DNA of 64,000 nt from Sporosarcina ureae (GTDB lineage Bacteria > Bacillota > Bacilli > Bacillales_A > Planococcaceae): assembly GCF_002109325.1 (NCBI RefSeq), contig NZ_CP015348.1:1832501-1896500 (forward strand), read 5' to 3'. Under the pieces are notes generated by a model that searched no databases, was not told where the DNA came from, and saw nothing but the letters and a program-made list of their open reading frames with translations. Each line of letters opens with the position of its first letter. Position 1 is the first letter of the stretch. Below are positions 45,979 through 56,523 of the stretch, one piece after another. The translations under genes were made by a program, and so were the position numbers.

Positions 45979-46467
45979 ATGAATCTTGAATCTTTTAGCG
46001 GTGTCGTAATGGTGATAAATGATTTTTACACCGGGCAAAACAACGACTCAGGTTGCTACATGCTAATGACAGTCGATAATGGTCGCGGAAACGTTGTTAA
46101 CTTTGTAGTAGAACCAACAACTTATTTCGTCCATCAAGTGAAAATTCATGTTGGCGATCACGTTACAGGATTTTATGATGCGGACGCCGCCACTCCTATG
46201 ATCTATCCTCCTCAATTTAGAGCCATTGTTATGTCAAAGGATTCTAAAAGCGAAAATATCAAAGTGGACTCCTTCAATCGTCGCTTACAAAGTAGCGATG
46301 GAACGCTTCAGCTAAATCTATCTCCACAAACTGAAATACTGTCTACAAATGGTCAGTATTTTACAGGAAATATAGCAGACCGGAATTTGATTGTGCTGTA
46401 CGGTTCGGCAACAAGAAGCATTCCCGCGCAGACTACGCCACATAAAATCATTGTAATTTGTACATGA
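45979..46467 (+). CDS. Conserved hypothetical protein, 162 residues
   Basis: Soluble beta-rich protein without signal peptide. Clear blocks are GCYMLMTVDNGRGNVVNFVV (about 25-44), GDHVTGFYD (about 58-66), MIYPPQFRAIVMSK (about 74-87) and a C-terminal SIPAQTTPHKIIVICT. The pattern suggests two OB-like halves. I recognise no named family and no function. Good ribosome site (AAAGGAG) and its own terminator; divergent from the heme operon, so the Fur box at 45816-45836 could also affect it. Confidence 0.65.
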   Translation: MNLESFSGVVMVINDFYTGQNNDSGCYMLMTVDNGRGNVVNFVVEPTTYFVHQVKIHVGDHVTGFYDADAATPMIYPPQFRAIVMSKDSKSENIKVDSFNRRLQSSDGTLQLNLSPQTEILSTNGQYFTGNIADRNLIVLYGSATRSIPAQTTPHKIIVICT

Positions 46468-46483
46468 AGATTATAACTATTAG

Positions 46484-46520
46484 AAAACAGGGATACGTCG
46501 CTATGACGTATCCCTGTTTT
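46484..46520. terminator. Bidirectional terminator
   Basis: AAAACAGGGATACGTC and GACGTATCCCTGTTTT (46505-46520) pair perfectly over a 5-base loop, between convergent genes. Confidence 0.9.
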
Positions 46521-47295
46521 ATAGTCGATAAAATTCTTGTGTTCTAGTATATATCTCTTCATAGACTTCTTCTAGATCAATCCCTTTGATGACTGCTATG
46601 CTCTTCATACTCTCATGGACCATAGAGGGGTGCGTTAACTTACCTTTGAACATCTCCTCAAAGGGCCAAGGCCCATCGGTTTCTACCATTAGTTGACTGA
46701 GTGGAACACTTTCTACTAATTGTTGGATCTTTGGCCTATATACCACTTCAGGCGTTACTGAAATCATATAGCCATTTGAAATAATTCGATGCAAAACACG
46801 ATCTTCTCCTTTAAACCAGTGGAAGTGGGCGCGAGAAACTGAATACTTTTCCAGTAACTCACACACTATTTCCGCATCTTCGTACACCGCATGTAAAGCG
46901 ATTGGTAAATCAAGTTGTCCAGCCTTTCGGATAAAACACTCTAACAAATGTACATAAGGAGCTAAATCCAGGCCGGGCCGTTCTCGTCTCAAATAATAAG
47001 GCAACCCCACTTCTCCAATAGCCGTTAGACTTTCTGCATGATCATCAATTAGTCTTAAAATAGATAATGCTTCTTGTTCTGTCGGCAAAACTTGTTCGGG
47101 GTGGTAACCAATTGCTGGTTTGATTCTATCATCTGTTTTTGCAAGGTTTAGTTGTCTTACAGAAGACTCAAGATTATTCGAGACCGAAACTAGTGCAGTT
47201 ACATCATTTTGCTCCAATTCATTCAAAATCTTACTACGTTGATCTATTTCATACATATCCATATGAATATGTGCATCGATTACATATCTTCTCAA
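46519..47295 (-). CDS. TatD family metal-dependent hydrolase
   Basis: 258-residue TIM-barrel hydrolase. Metal ligands: DAHIH (about 7-11), GEVGLPYY (Glu about 95), HAVYEDAE (about 137), HFHWF (about 160) and ETDGPWP (about 207-213). This is the TatD/QatD-like branch, with deoxyribonuclease activity in some members. The start is TTG 47295 with GGGGGGAG upstream; the ATG at 47302 is out of frame. Adjacent to a parS-like site. Confidence 0.8.
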   Translation of the reverse strand: MRRYVIDAHIHMDMYEIDQRSKILNELEQNDVTALVSVSNNLESSVRQLNLAKTDDRIKPAIGYHPEQVLPTEQEALSILRLIDDHAESLTAIGEVGLPYYLRRERPGLDLAPYVHLLECFIRKAGQLDLPIALHAVYEDAEIVCELLEKYSVSRAHFHWFKGEDRVLHRIISNGYMISVTPEVVYRPKIQQLVESVPLSQLMVETDGPWPFEEMFKGKLTHPSMVHESMKSIAVIKGIDLEEVYEEIYTRTQEFYRL

Positions 47296-47326
47296 GACCC
47301 ATTACTCCCCCCGCTTTGATTTACTA

Positions 47327-47342
47327 TGTTCCACGTGAAACG
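47327..47342. other. parS-like chromosome partitioning site
   Basis: TGTTCCACGTGAAACG matches the Bacillus ParB/Spo0J site TGTTNCACGTGAAACA at 15 of 16 positions (final A is G here). It lies in the 120-base gap between two divergent genes, in the origin-proximal part of the chromosome, where parS sites cluster. Confidence 0.75.
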
Positions 47343-47416
47343 TCTACCCGTAAATGAACCTTGTCTATTATATCTGCGTCCTACTAATTTACATTAGGAA
47401 AAGCAGGTGGTGGTTT

Positions 47417-48205
47417 ATGAATTCGCACCGCATACAAACAAGAGTCGTACATGCTATAAAACAACTTGGTACGTTTGGCTGGCAACAAGCACTTTCTTGT
47501 ATCTTCCCTGTCATAATTTTCGCTTCGCTTGCACTAACACAAATTATCACTCTGCCATTTCTGCCAAGGTATGATTGGTTGCTTCTAATTTTTGTAGCAA
47601 CTCAGTGGTGGATGGTACGCTCGGGTCTTGAAACACGGGACGAACTAAAAGTAATTACGCTCTTTCATATGATCGGTCTTACTTTGGAGATCTTCAAAGT
47701 ACATATGGGTTCATGGTCTTACCCTGAGGAAGGGTATTTCAAAATTTTAGGTGTCCCCTTATACAGTGGCTTTATGTATGCGAGTGTAGCAAGCTATTTG
47801 TGTCAGGCCTGGCGTCGACTTGATGTACAACTCATTCAATGGCCTTCCTTCTACATAGTCGTTCCGCTATCCATTGCCATCTACGGAAATTTCTTCACTC
47901 ACCACTATTGGATTGATATGCGTTGGTGGTTGTCTGTACTCGTTCTAATCGTTTTCTGGCGTGCGTCGGTACGCTATCAGGTAAACGATGTATCGTATCG
48001 AATGCCGTTAGCCCTTTCATTTGTTCTTATAGGTTTTTTTGTTTGGATTGCTGAAAACATTGCTACTTTCTTTGGTGCATGGACCTATCCAAACCAGAGT
48101 GAGACATGGCACCTAGTCGGAATCGGAAAATTAAGTTCTTGGTTGTTACTGGTCATTGTTAGTTTTCTTATCGTCGCTACGTTAAAGCAAATTAAAAAAG
48201 AGTAG
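47417..48205 (+). CDS. DUF817 family membrane protein
   Basis: 262 residues with about eight membrane helices and the DUF817 features WWMVRSGLETRDELKVI (about 55-72), HMGSWSYPE (about 93-101) and GAWTYPNQSETWHLVGIGKLSSWLL (split, about 225-249). Function unknown; family members are widespread in Proteobacteria and Firmicutes. ATG 47417 with AGGTGG upstream is preferred to the frame opening at 47354. Confidence 0.8.
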   Translation: MNSHRIQTRVVHAIKQLGTFGWQQALSCIFPVIIFASLALTQIITLPFLPRYDWLLLIFVATQWWMVRSGLETRDELKVITLFHMIGLTLEIFKVHMGSWSYPEEGYFKILGVPLYSGFMYASVASYLCQAWRRLDVQLIQWPSFYIVVPLSIAIYGNFFTHHYWIDMRWWLSVLVLIVFWRASVRYQVNDVSYRMPLALSFVLIGFFVWIAENIATFFGAWTYPNQSETWHLVGIGKLSSWLLLVIVSFLIVATLKQIKKE

Positions 48206-48273
48206 CTCATTTTTTTGTACTGCGAATCATATATCATACTGATTTCCCAGGAAATATAGACGTCGTAACTAGT

Positions 48274-48313
48274 AAAAACGCAATAGCCCTATATGATGGG
48301 CTATTGCGTTTTT
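48274..48313. terminator. Bidirectional terminator
   Basis: AAAAACGCAATAGCCC and GGGCTATTGCGTTTTT pair perfectly over an 8-base loop between convergent genes. Confidence 0.9.
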
Positions 48314-48322
48314 CATTCCGTA

Positions 48323-49006
48323 TTAATGTGTAGTTGGTTTAGGATAATCGAAGCCTTTCGTATCTACTTCAACCGTCTTCATCTTTTGCTCTTCAACAGG
48401 CTTATCCATAGCGTCTGTTTCATTAGCCACGATAGCATCTACTGTTTCCATGCCTTCAATCACTTTACCGAAAGCTGCATACTCGCCATCCAGAGAAGCC
48501 GTTTCATCTGTCATGATGAAGAATTGTGAACCAGCGGAATTCGGATCCTGTGCACGTGCCATCGACAAGACACCACGCTCATGCTTCATATTGTTTTCAA
48601 AACCGTTTGAAGAGAATTCTCCATCAATAGAGTAACCAGGTCCGCCTGTCCCGTCACCCGAGGAGTCGCCACCTTGGATCATAAAGCCTGGAATGACGCG
48701 ATGGAAAATCAACCCGTCATAGTAGCCGTCTTCAATTAACGAAATGAAGTTTGCTACTGAATTCGGTGCAACAGTCGGCTCTAATTCTAAAACGATTTGT
48801 TCGTCATTTTCCATTGTAATGGTTACAACTGGATTCTCTTTTACATCTGCTGAGTAATCTACCGCTTGTTCTTTAGGTTCTTCTTTCGGTGTCTCGGTAG
48901 TCGTTTCTGCTGGTTCTTCTTCAGTCGCTTTTCCACAACCTACTAAAAGAATGGCCAACGCCAGTATACTCATCATAAAGTACAATGCTTTGTTACGCTT
49001 GAACAT
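48323..49006 (-). CDS. Cyclophilin-type peptidyl-prolyl isomerase lipoprotein
   Basis: 227 residues: lipobox ILLVGC (about 19-24), a Glu/Thr-rich spacer, then a cyclophilin domain (about 58-220) with FHRVIPGFMIQGGD (about 102-115), SQFFIMT (about 163-169) and GKVIEGMETVD. It should assist folding of exported proteins on the outer face of the membrane. Monocistronic. Confidence 0.9.
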   Translation of the reverse strand: MFKRNKALYFMMSILALAILLVGCGKATEEEPAETTTETPKEEPKEQAVDYSADVKENPVVTITMENDEQIVLELEPTVAPNSVANFISLIEDGYYDGLIFHRVIPGFMIQGGDSSGDGTGGPGYSIDGEFSSNGFENNMKHERGVLSMARAQDPNSAGSQFFIMTDETASLDGEYAAFGKVIEGMETVDAIVANETDAMDKPVEEQKMKTVEVDTKGFDYPKPTTH

Positions 49007-49048
49007 ATTTTCCCAACACTCCTAACTTTTATCTTTCATTATATCCTA

Positions 49049-49573
49049 TTAATTCTCGGTGTCTGTATCGCGATAACGAATCGCTAACCCTTTTAAAAAG
49101 TTACGTGCATATCGATCTCCACATGGTTTGTAATTGCGGTGCCCTTCTTTACGAAGAACAGCACTTAATTCATTTTTAGAAATCGTCACACCGACACTTT
49201 CTAGAATATCAAGCATATCTTCACTTGTGAGCGCTAACGCAATTTTTACTTTTTTCAGCAAAATATTATTTACATTACGATGGCCCTCTTCAGACATTAA
49301 AAATGGTTGGGGAGCATTTCCTGTGTTCTCAGGTACTCCTCTTTTTGAAATGATGAGTCCATTAAGAAATGACTCTAACGTAATGTTGTCAATTTCTTTG
49401 GCATATTCATTCATTTGCATTTCATCCGTGCTATCCTCATTCGTTTTTGTTAGCATTTCTTTAACTTCCGCTCTGTTTGTTTTCAGTCCGCCTAGCGCAA
49501 ACATTTCAACAACTGCCGAGTCTTTCAAATCCAGTGCATAACGCAGTCTACTTAAAATGTCATTATTATTCAT
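49049..49573 (-). CDS. DUF1456 family protein (YehS-like)
   Basis: 174 residues made of two similar DUF1456 units (about 1-70: NNDILSRLRYALDLKDSAVVEMF..GG; about 90-160: VNNILLKKVKIALALTSEDMLDILESVGV), each followed by L..E.LRKEG.R-like segments and FLNGL/FLKGL. The family is small, basic and of unknown function. ATG with a GAAGGAACAGGTG region upstream. Confidence 0.8.
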   Translation of the reverse strand: MNNNDILSRLRYALDLKDSAVVEMFALGGLKTNRAEVKEMLTKTNEDSTDEMQMNEYAKEIDNITLESFLNGLIISKRGVPENTGNAPQPFLMSEEGHRNVNNILLKKVKIALALTSEDMLDILESVGVTISKNELSAVLRKEGHRNYKPCGDRYARNFLKGLAIRYRDTDTEN

Positions 49574-49647
49574 GTGATCACCTGTTCCTTCTCTAGTATA
49601 TTGCTGTGATTCTTAGTATAGCCTGTTTGGTTATAGAATGTCCTCAT

Positions 49648-50004
49648 TCAGTCGACTGTTGTTTGATCTGCTTCTATCGTTTGTAAAAACTGGTCTCCGA
49701 AATTACAAATCGATGTCACGACTGGTTCTAATAGCAGACCCGTTTCACTTAATTGATATTCCACTTTAGGTGGTACAACAGGATAAACGTAGCGTGTCAC
49801 AATATTATCCTCTTCCAACTCACGCAACTGTCTGATTAACATGCGTTGATTGGCGTCAGGAAGCTTTTTCTGCATCTCGCTTAGTCGTAATGGCGATTCG
49901 TGTAGCAAGCACCAGATAATCGCAATTTTCCAACGCCCGCCAATGACGGATAAAGCTAAATCCTTACTAGTGAAATATTGTTTATCTTTATAATGAATGA
50001 CCAT
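49648..50004 (-). CDS. hxlR: HxlR family winged-helix regulator
   Basis: 118 residues, typical HxlR length. Core motifs LSVIGGRWKIAIIWCLL (about 18-34), QRMLIRQLRELEEDNIV (about 53-69) and YVYPVVPPKVEYQLSETG (about 72-89). In Bacillus subtilis HxlR activates formaldehyde-fixing hxlAB. Here the gene is divergent from a formaldehyde dehydrogenase gene, with 125 bases between, so it likely regulates that operon. Cysteines in helix positions could react with aldehyde. Confidence 0.85.
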   Translation of the reverse strand: MVIHYKDKQYFTSKDLALSVIGGRWKIAIIWCLLHESPLRLSEMQKKLPDANQRMLIRQLRELEEDNIVTRYVYPVVPPKVEYQLSETGLLLEPVVTSICNFGDQFLQTIEADQTTVD

Positions 50005-50069
50005 ATTGCTTCACTTCTTTCTATACTATTCATGTTCATAGTGACAAAAGAGTCAGTATTGCATGGTGA

Positions 50070-51248
<1,179 letters not shown>

Positions 51249-51252
51249 GATC

Positions 51253-52086
51253 ATGAATGTAGAACGCGTTGAGCAAAGACGATCTTTTGGTGGGAAACAA
51301 AACAAGTACAACCATTATTCAGAAGTCCTCAAGTGTGATATGACATTTAGTATCTTCTTACCGTCAAATACAGAGCAAAAAGAAATACCTCTCATTTGGT
51401 TTTTATCGGGATTAACATGTACGGATGATAACTTCAGTCAAAAAAGTGGTTTCCAAAGCTTGGCTGAAAAACATCAAGCGGCAGTAATTATTCCAGATAC
51501 ATCACCACGCGGAGAAGACGTAGCGGACGATGAGGCGTTTGACCTTGGACAAGGTGCTGGCTTCTATTTGAATGCTACGGAAGAGCCTTGGGCAAAGAAC
51601 TATCAGATGTATACGTATGTTACACAGGAGTTAAGTAAAATTGCAGCTACTCTTGTGCCTAACTTCTCAGGAAAAGAAAGTATTATGGGTCACTCGATGG
51701 GCGGTTATGGTGCCTTGATGATCGGAATGAAGAATGCAGACCGTTTCAAAGCGATTTCCGCGTTCTCCCCCATTTCAAGTCCAAGCGATGTTCCTTGGGG
51801 AATCAAAGCATTTACGACATACCTAGGTGAAGACAAAGCGACGTGGAAAGAGTGGGACACTGCCGAGTTAGTGAAGGAAGCAGGTATTCCTCCCATACTT
51901 ATTACGCAAGGTACTGCAGATGGCTTTTATCCGGAGCAGTTGAATGAGAAACCGTTCCTTGAAAATGCGAAGCAGCATAATCAAGCAGTGGAATATAACA
52001 AAGTAGACGGCTATGATCATAGCTATTTCTTCATCTCTTCTTTCCTGGAGGAACACTTTGATTTCCATATGAAGAACTTGGGATAA
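51253..52086 (+). CDS. fghA: S-formylglutathione hydrolase
   Basis: 277-residue esterase D family enzyme that releases formate from S-formylglutathione, the second step of formaldehyde oxidation. Motifs: LPLIWFLSGLTCTDDNF-like block (about 50-65), SPRG (about 88), nucleophile GHSMGGYGA (about 143-151), acid region TQGTADGFY (about 215-223) and His in YDHSYFFI (about 254-261). ATG 51253 with GGAGAGTGAG upstream. In one operon with the dehydrogenase. Confidence 0.9.
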   Translation: MNVERVEQRRSFGGKQNKYNHYSEVLKCDMTFSIFLPSNTEQKEIPLIWFLSGLTCTDDNFSQKSGFQSLAEKHQAAVIIPDTSPRGEDVADDEAFDLGQGAGFYLNATEEPWAKNYQMYTYVTQELSKIAATLVPNFSGKESIMGHSMGGYGALMIGMKNADRFKAISAFSPISSPSDVPWGIKAFTTYLGEDKATWKEWDTAELVKEAGIPPILITQGTADGFYPEQLNEKPFLENAKQHNQAVEYNKVDGYDHSYFFISSFLEEHFDFHMKNLG

Positions 52087-52100
52087 TTTGAATACATGTA

Positions 52101-52175
52101 GATAGTTGAAGAATATATAAGGGGGCGCTTCCCATTGGCCAACGGGAATGCGTCCCCTTGCACTGTCTATCAACG
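52101..52175. repeat. Hairpin/repeat element downstream of fghA, possible copy 2
   Basis: AAGGGGGCGC-TTCCC (52119-52133) pairs with GGGAA-T-GCGTCCCCTT (52144-52159) over a short loop, and the segment ends GTCTATCAACGG, like GTCGATCAACGG of the element at 37131-37219. There is no T tract after the stem, so it is not a simple terminator. Confidence 0.45.
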
Positions 52176-52215
52176 GTTCATCTTCCTATTGCATTCAGCT
52201 ACATTCCGAATGTCC

Positions 52216-52252
52216 ACATTATTTCTGATGTGGATGTTTTTGTTTTTAAGAG
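52216..52252 (+). terminator. Terminator of the frmA-fghA operon
   Basis: CCACAT and ATGTGG arms over an 8-base loop, followed by ATGTTTTTGTTTTT. Confidence 0.6.
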
Positions 52253-52311
52253 CATATGAACTAAGATAGAAGGAACGTATTAAAATCTATTACATAGGAG
52301 GGACTGTTACG

Positions 52312-54573
52312 ATGGATCTAAAGAAAATGTTAGCCGATGAACGTGTGAAGCCGTATGTTCTGAAAGCCCGGTACGGTATTGAAAAGGAAGGACAACGCGT
52401 AGATTTGGAGGGGAATTTAGCGACGACGGATCACCCCGCAAGCGTTGGAACGGCAGATGAACATCCGTATATTCAGCGCGACTTCTCGGAAACGCAAATG
52501 GAATTGATCACCCCTGTCCTGAACACACGAGACGAATTATTTGATTATCTATCAGCTATCCATGACGTGGCATACCGCTCCATAGGAAAAGATGAAATGT
52601 TATGGCCATTAAGCATGCCACCTGCGCTTCCCGAAAAAGAGGAAGATATCAAGATTGCAAAATTGGAAAACTTCGAAAATGTTCTCTACCGACGCTCGTT
52701 GGCTAATTCATACGGTCGCCGAAAACAAATGATTTGCGGGATCCATTTTAATTTTGAATTCAGTGATGAATTGCTCGGGAAATTATTTGATTTGCAGTCC
52801 GAAACCAATAATTATCAATACTTCAAAACAAATATTTATTTAAAACTCACTAGAAATTACTTATACTACCGCTGGCTTGTGACGTACTTTTATGGTGCCT
52901 CCCCTACTAGTGATGAGAATTTCTACGGTTGCGATGATCAGCCAAATGAGCCGGTTAGAAGCATTAGAAGCAGCAGATTCGGCTATGTCAATCACGATGA
53001 TGTGAAAGTTTCATTTAGCTCGATAGAGAAGTATATTGACGATTTATCTTGCGTAGTAAATAGAGGTTTGCTCGTAGAAGAAAAAGAATTCTATACCGCG
53101 ATGCGCTTACGTGGAAGCGAGCGTGTAGAGGAATTCTTGACTGAAGGTGTTCGTTATGTAGAGCTACGAAATATTGATTTGAATCCATTTGAAACGAATG
53201 GAATTAGCTATGAACAAGCGGAATTTCTTCATATTTTCTCTCTATATCTTCTGCAGAAAGACGAACATCCAGAAAGTGACGAGTATGGAAAAGTAGGCGA
53301 TGCGCGAAATGACGTAGTCGCACTTGAGCATCCTTTGTCACATACGACATTTGAAACAGAAGCGCATGAGCTAGTTGATGGTATGGAAAAAATGACTAAA
53401 GAATTGGGCTTCCCTGTTTCCGACTCGTTATTTAGCAATTTGAGAGCCATGCTAGAAGATCCTTCGAAGACACTAGCCGGCAGATTGTATACGGAAAGCC
53501 AAAAAAGTAGTCAACATCAAGTGGCTTTGGAAATGGCAAGAGAAACCTACGCCAATCTATGGGAAAAACCTTATGAGTTAACGGGCTTTACGGATATGGA
53601 ATTGTCTACACAAATCCTCATGTTTGATGCATTTCAACATGGTATCGAAGTAGAGATTTTGGATCGTCAAGATCAATTCTTGAAGCTGAAATTACGAGAT
53701 CATGTAGAATTCGTCAAGAACGGTAACATGACTAGCAAAGATACGTATGTCTCGACTTTGATAATGGAAAATAAAACGGTTACGAAAAAAATTCTTCATC
53801 AAGAGGGTTTTTGTGTACCTGGTGGTGACGAGTTCAACAATATAGAGGATGCATTACGTGCCTTTGAGATGTTCGCTAAGACGCCTTTCGTTGTCAAACC
53901 CAAAACAACGAACTACGGAATCGGCATATCTATCTTTAAAGATGGTGCCAGTTACGAGGACTACAAGCAAGCCATCACACTTGCATTCAATGAAGACTCG
54001 TCTGTCTTGGTAGAAGAGTTCCTGAATGGCACAGAGTACCGTTTGTTCGTGCTACACGATAAAGTACTTGCCATTATGCTACGCGTACCTGCAAACGTCA
54101 CAGGAGACGGCACACACACGATTAAGGAACTGGTTGAAGAAAAGAACCAAGATCCACTGAGAGGTACAGACCACCGTACGCCATTAGAACTTATCCAGTT
54201 GGGCGAACTAGAAGTTCTCATGCTGAAAGGTCAAGGCTATCAACTGGATTCAATCCCTAAAGACGGTGAAATTGTCTACTTACGTGAAAACTCTAACGTC
54301 AGTACTGGCGGAGACTCAATTGATGTAACCGATCAGTTTTCCGATGATTATAAGAAGATTGCAGTAGAGGCAGTAGCTGCTCTAGGCGCAAAAATTAGCG
54401 GAATTGATTTCATTATTGAAGACCTCGATGTACCAGCAGCAAATCCAGGTGCGTATGGCATTATTGAAGCGAACTTTAATCCTTCGATGTATATGCATAT
54501 CTACCCTTATAAAGGGGAATCTCGTCGAGTGACGACGGATATCCTGCATTATTTGTTCCCTGAGTTATCATAA
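52312..54573 (+). CDS. gshF: Bifunctional glutamate-cysteine ligase / glutathione synthetase
   Basis: 753-residue fusion enzyme that makes glutathione from Glu, Cys and Gly with two ATP. N-terminal gamma-glutamylcysteine ligase part (about 1-480): GIEKEGQRVD (about 23-32), FSETQMELITP (about 59-69), GIHFNFEF (about 144-151) and RYVELRNIDLNPF (about 284-296). C-terminal ATP-grasp part (about 490-750): PFVVKPKTTNYGIGISIF (split), VEEFLNGTEYRLFV (about 565-578) and IIEANFNPSMYMHIYPY. The length is typical of GshF. Strong GGAGGG site. Location next to frmA-fghA supports a glutathione-dependent formaldehyde pathway. Confidence 0.9.
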   Translation: MDLKKMLADERVKPYVLKARYGIEKEGQRVDLEGNLATTDHPASVGTADEHPYIQRDFSETQMELITPVLNTRDELFDYLSAIHDVAYRSIGKDEMLWPLSMPPALPEKEEDIKIAKLENFENVLYRRSLANSYGRRKQMICGIHFNFEFSDELLGKLFDLQSETNNYQYFKTNIYLKLTRNYLYYRWLVTYFYGASPTSDENFYGCDDQPNEPVRSIRSSRFGYVNHDDVKVSFSSIEKYIDDLSCVVNRGLLVEEKEFYTAMRLRGSERVEEFLTEGVRYVELRNIDLNPFETNGISYEQAEFLHIFSLYLLQKDEHPESDEYGKVGDARNDVVALEHPLSHTTFETEAHELVDGMEKMTKELGFPVSDSLFSNLRAMLEDPSKTLAGRLYTESQKSSQHQVALEMARETYANLWEKPYELTGFTDMELSTQILMFDAFQHGIEVEILDRQDQFLKLKLRDHVEFVKNGNMTSKDTYVSTLIMENKTVTKKILHQEGFCVPGGDEFNNIEDALRAFEMFAKTPFVVKPKTTNYGIGISIFKDGASYEDYKQAITLAFNEDSSVLVEEFLNGTEYRLFVLHDKVLAIMLRVPANVTGDGTHTIKELVEEKNQDPLRGTDHRTPLELIQLGELEVLMLKGQGYQLDSIPKDGEIVYLRENSNVSTGGDSIDVTDQFSDDYKKIAVEAVAALGAKISGIDFIIEDLDVPAANPGAYGIIEANFNPSMYMHIYPYKGESRRVTTDILHYLFPELS

Positions 54574-54601
54574 GATCATATGTGCGTATAAAACCCTTAA
54601 A

Positions 54602-54638
54602 GAACAAGCCTATTCAGATAAACTGAGTAGGCCTGTTC
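54602..54638. terminator. Terminator of gshF; left member of an inverted hairpin pair
   Basis: AGCCTATTCAG and CTGAGTAGGC arms with outer GAACA/TGTTC and TTTTTT. The reverse complement closely resembles the hairpin at 56524-56558 (about 31 of 36 bases). Confidence 0.8.
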
Positions 54639-54775
54639 TTTTTTCGATATATGACTAATTAATTTTACATAGAACCAAATTCATTCAGCGCTATTAACTA
54701 GTATTTCTACCTATTCCTCTTACGTTCAGTGTATAATTAATACTATGAGACTACTACCCATAAGGAGAGAGGAAA

Positions 54776-56500
54776 ATGAGATTCTTATTTAAAAAATGGT
54801 ATATGTTATGTTTACTCATAACTCTACTACTACTGGCCCCACTATCAACAGCAAATGCAGCTGCATTAACCGATGAAGCAACTGACATACCAACTGATAA
54901 AGAATGGACCATTACGTTCAATCACCCTGTCGTTGAATCTCCCAATTTATCTGACACTATTTACGTTATGAACAGTAAAAATGAAATACAGGATGTTACA
55001 CTCTCTGTTCTTGATCGTGTCGTTACCGTTACTGCACCTGAGGTAGGGTACGAAGTGGGTCAAACGTATACTTTACATATTATAGCGGATACTTTGGGAC
55101 AAGTCGGCAATGAAACTAAAACTTTAAAACACCCCATTACAAAACCTTTTACGATCACAACAGATGTCTATACTGTTGTCGACATTCGTGAAAATGGAAC
55201 TTATTCAGTTACCTCAAGCCACCCTACTTTTGACAAAGCAAATGCCAGCTTACAAGAGGGACAAGGCATCATGTTAAATGAACAATATGTCAAAATTCCA
55301 TCTGGCTTTGTAGCAACCAATACTCAAACCGTCACAATTATTTACAAAGAGCCAACTTTTACACAAAAGTATGAATATGCAGGTGTCGCTACTGATACAG
55401 AACTTACGTATACAGACGCTACAGCAGACTACGTTAAGGTGAATATAGGTGAACAAGACATGTACGTCAAACACGAAGATGTCACACTCATTCCTACTGC
55501 TACAGCGAAAGGTCAATCATATTATAAAGCGAATCAACAAGGCTTATGGCATTATGTTTATCACCATCATAGTGGAAAATACGACGGTGCGTATGTAGTC
55601 GGTAAAAGACCTGATTTTCTAAACGAAGGTATAAAGTATTATAGTGACGACGGAGCAAAATTTATTAATAGAAATGGCGAAGCTGTAGGTGAAAGTTATG
55701 CCTACTTCCAATATCTATCACCACGTGTTCCAACAAACTATAGCGCGACAGAGTTAGATACGTATATCAACAGTCAACTTGCAGCGAAAGAACTGACAGG
55801 TGGCGGATATACAAATGCTACAGTAAAAAGTCCATTAAAGGATCTCGGTGCTACATTAAAATCCATTGAAAAAGAGCATCGCATAAATGCCCTGCTCATA
55901 CTATCGCTCGCTATCCATGAAAGTGATTATGGTATGAGTTGTCACGCACAAAACTACAATAATTTATTCGGGTTAACTGTAACGGATACTAACACTCAAT
56001 GTTCAACACATGTCGATACCTCCTCTTCTAAATACTTTGCAACTATTGAGGACAATATCACATCGCTGGCGAATGAATTAAATACCTATTACTTAAACCC
56101 CTTGAATATGCATGAATACCAGTACAATGGCGTAGCACTCGGCAATAAATTGATCGGGATGAACGTTCGCTATGCTTCAGATCCTCACTGGGGAGCAAAA
56201 ACAGCAGGTCATATGTATAACATAGATCAAGAGCTTGGTGGCAAAGACTATAAAAGGCATGAGCTTGGCTTTACGGCAAGTTCAAACGTCAGCATTCGAA
56301 CGGGTCCCATCGTAGACCATAACCGTGCATATCAGTATAAAATTTATGGGACGATTAAACTTCTAGAGAAAATGCCGATTACTCTGTCTGCTACACCTTC
56401 GGAAACAAATGGTTGGTTACGTGTTATTTCTGAATTACCGAATGACGGATCCGATTTGTATACAATAACTCCAAATGTTAACACGGTGACCACACATTAA
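54776..56500 (+). CDS. Secreted N-acetylglucosaminidase (GH73-type) with N-terminal Ig-like domain
   Basis: 574 residues: signal peptide (about 1-29), bacterial Ig-like domain (about 35-125, TDIPTDKEWTITFNHPV), a middle part that includes an SH3-like stretch, and a glucosaminidase domain at about 340-500 with the catalytic Glu in LSLAIHESDYG (about 375-385) and NLFGL, plus YASDPHWGAK, as in LytD/GH73 autolysins. It should cut N-acetylglucosaminyl bonds of peptidoglycan. GGAGAGAGG precedes the ATG. Flanked by two near-identical inverted hairpins. Confidence 0.85.
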   Translation: MRFLFKKWYMLCLLITLLLLAPLSTANAAALTDEATDIPTDKEWTITFNHPVVESPNLSDTIYVMNSKNEIQDVTLSVLDRVVTVTAPEVGYEVGQTYTLHIIADTLGQVGNETKTLKHPITKPFTITTDVYTVVDIRENGTYSVTSSHPTFDKANASLQEGQGIMLNEQYVKIPSGFVATNTQTVTIIYKEPTFTQKYEYAGVATDTELTYTDATADYVKVNIGEQDMYVKHEDVTLIPTATAKGQSYYKANQQGLWHYVYHHHSGKYDGAYVVGKRPDFLNEGIKYYSDDGAKFINRNGEAVGESYAYFQYLSPRVPTNYSATELDTYINSQLAAKELTGGGYTNATVKSPLKDLGATLKSIEKEHRINALLILSLAIHESDYGMSCHAQNYNNLFGLTVTDTNTQCSTHVDTSSSKYFATIEDNITSLANELNTYYLNPLNMHEYQYNGVALGNKLIGMNVRYASDPHWGAKTAGHMYNIDQELGGKDYKRHELGFTASSNVSIRTGPIVDHNRAYQYKIYGTIKLLEKMPITLSATPSETNGWLRVISELPNDGSDLYTITPNVNTVTTH

Positions 56501-56523
56501 TAACTATCTAAGTGGAACTATAA

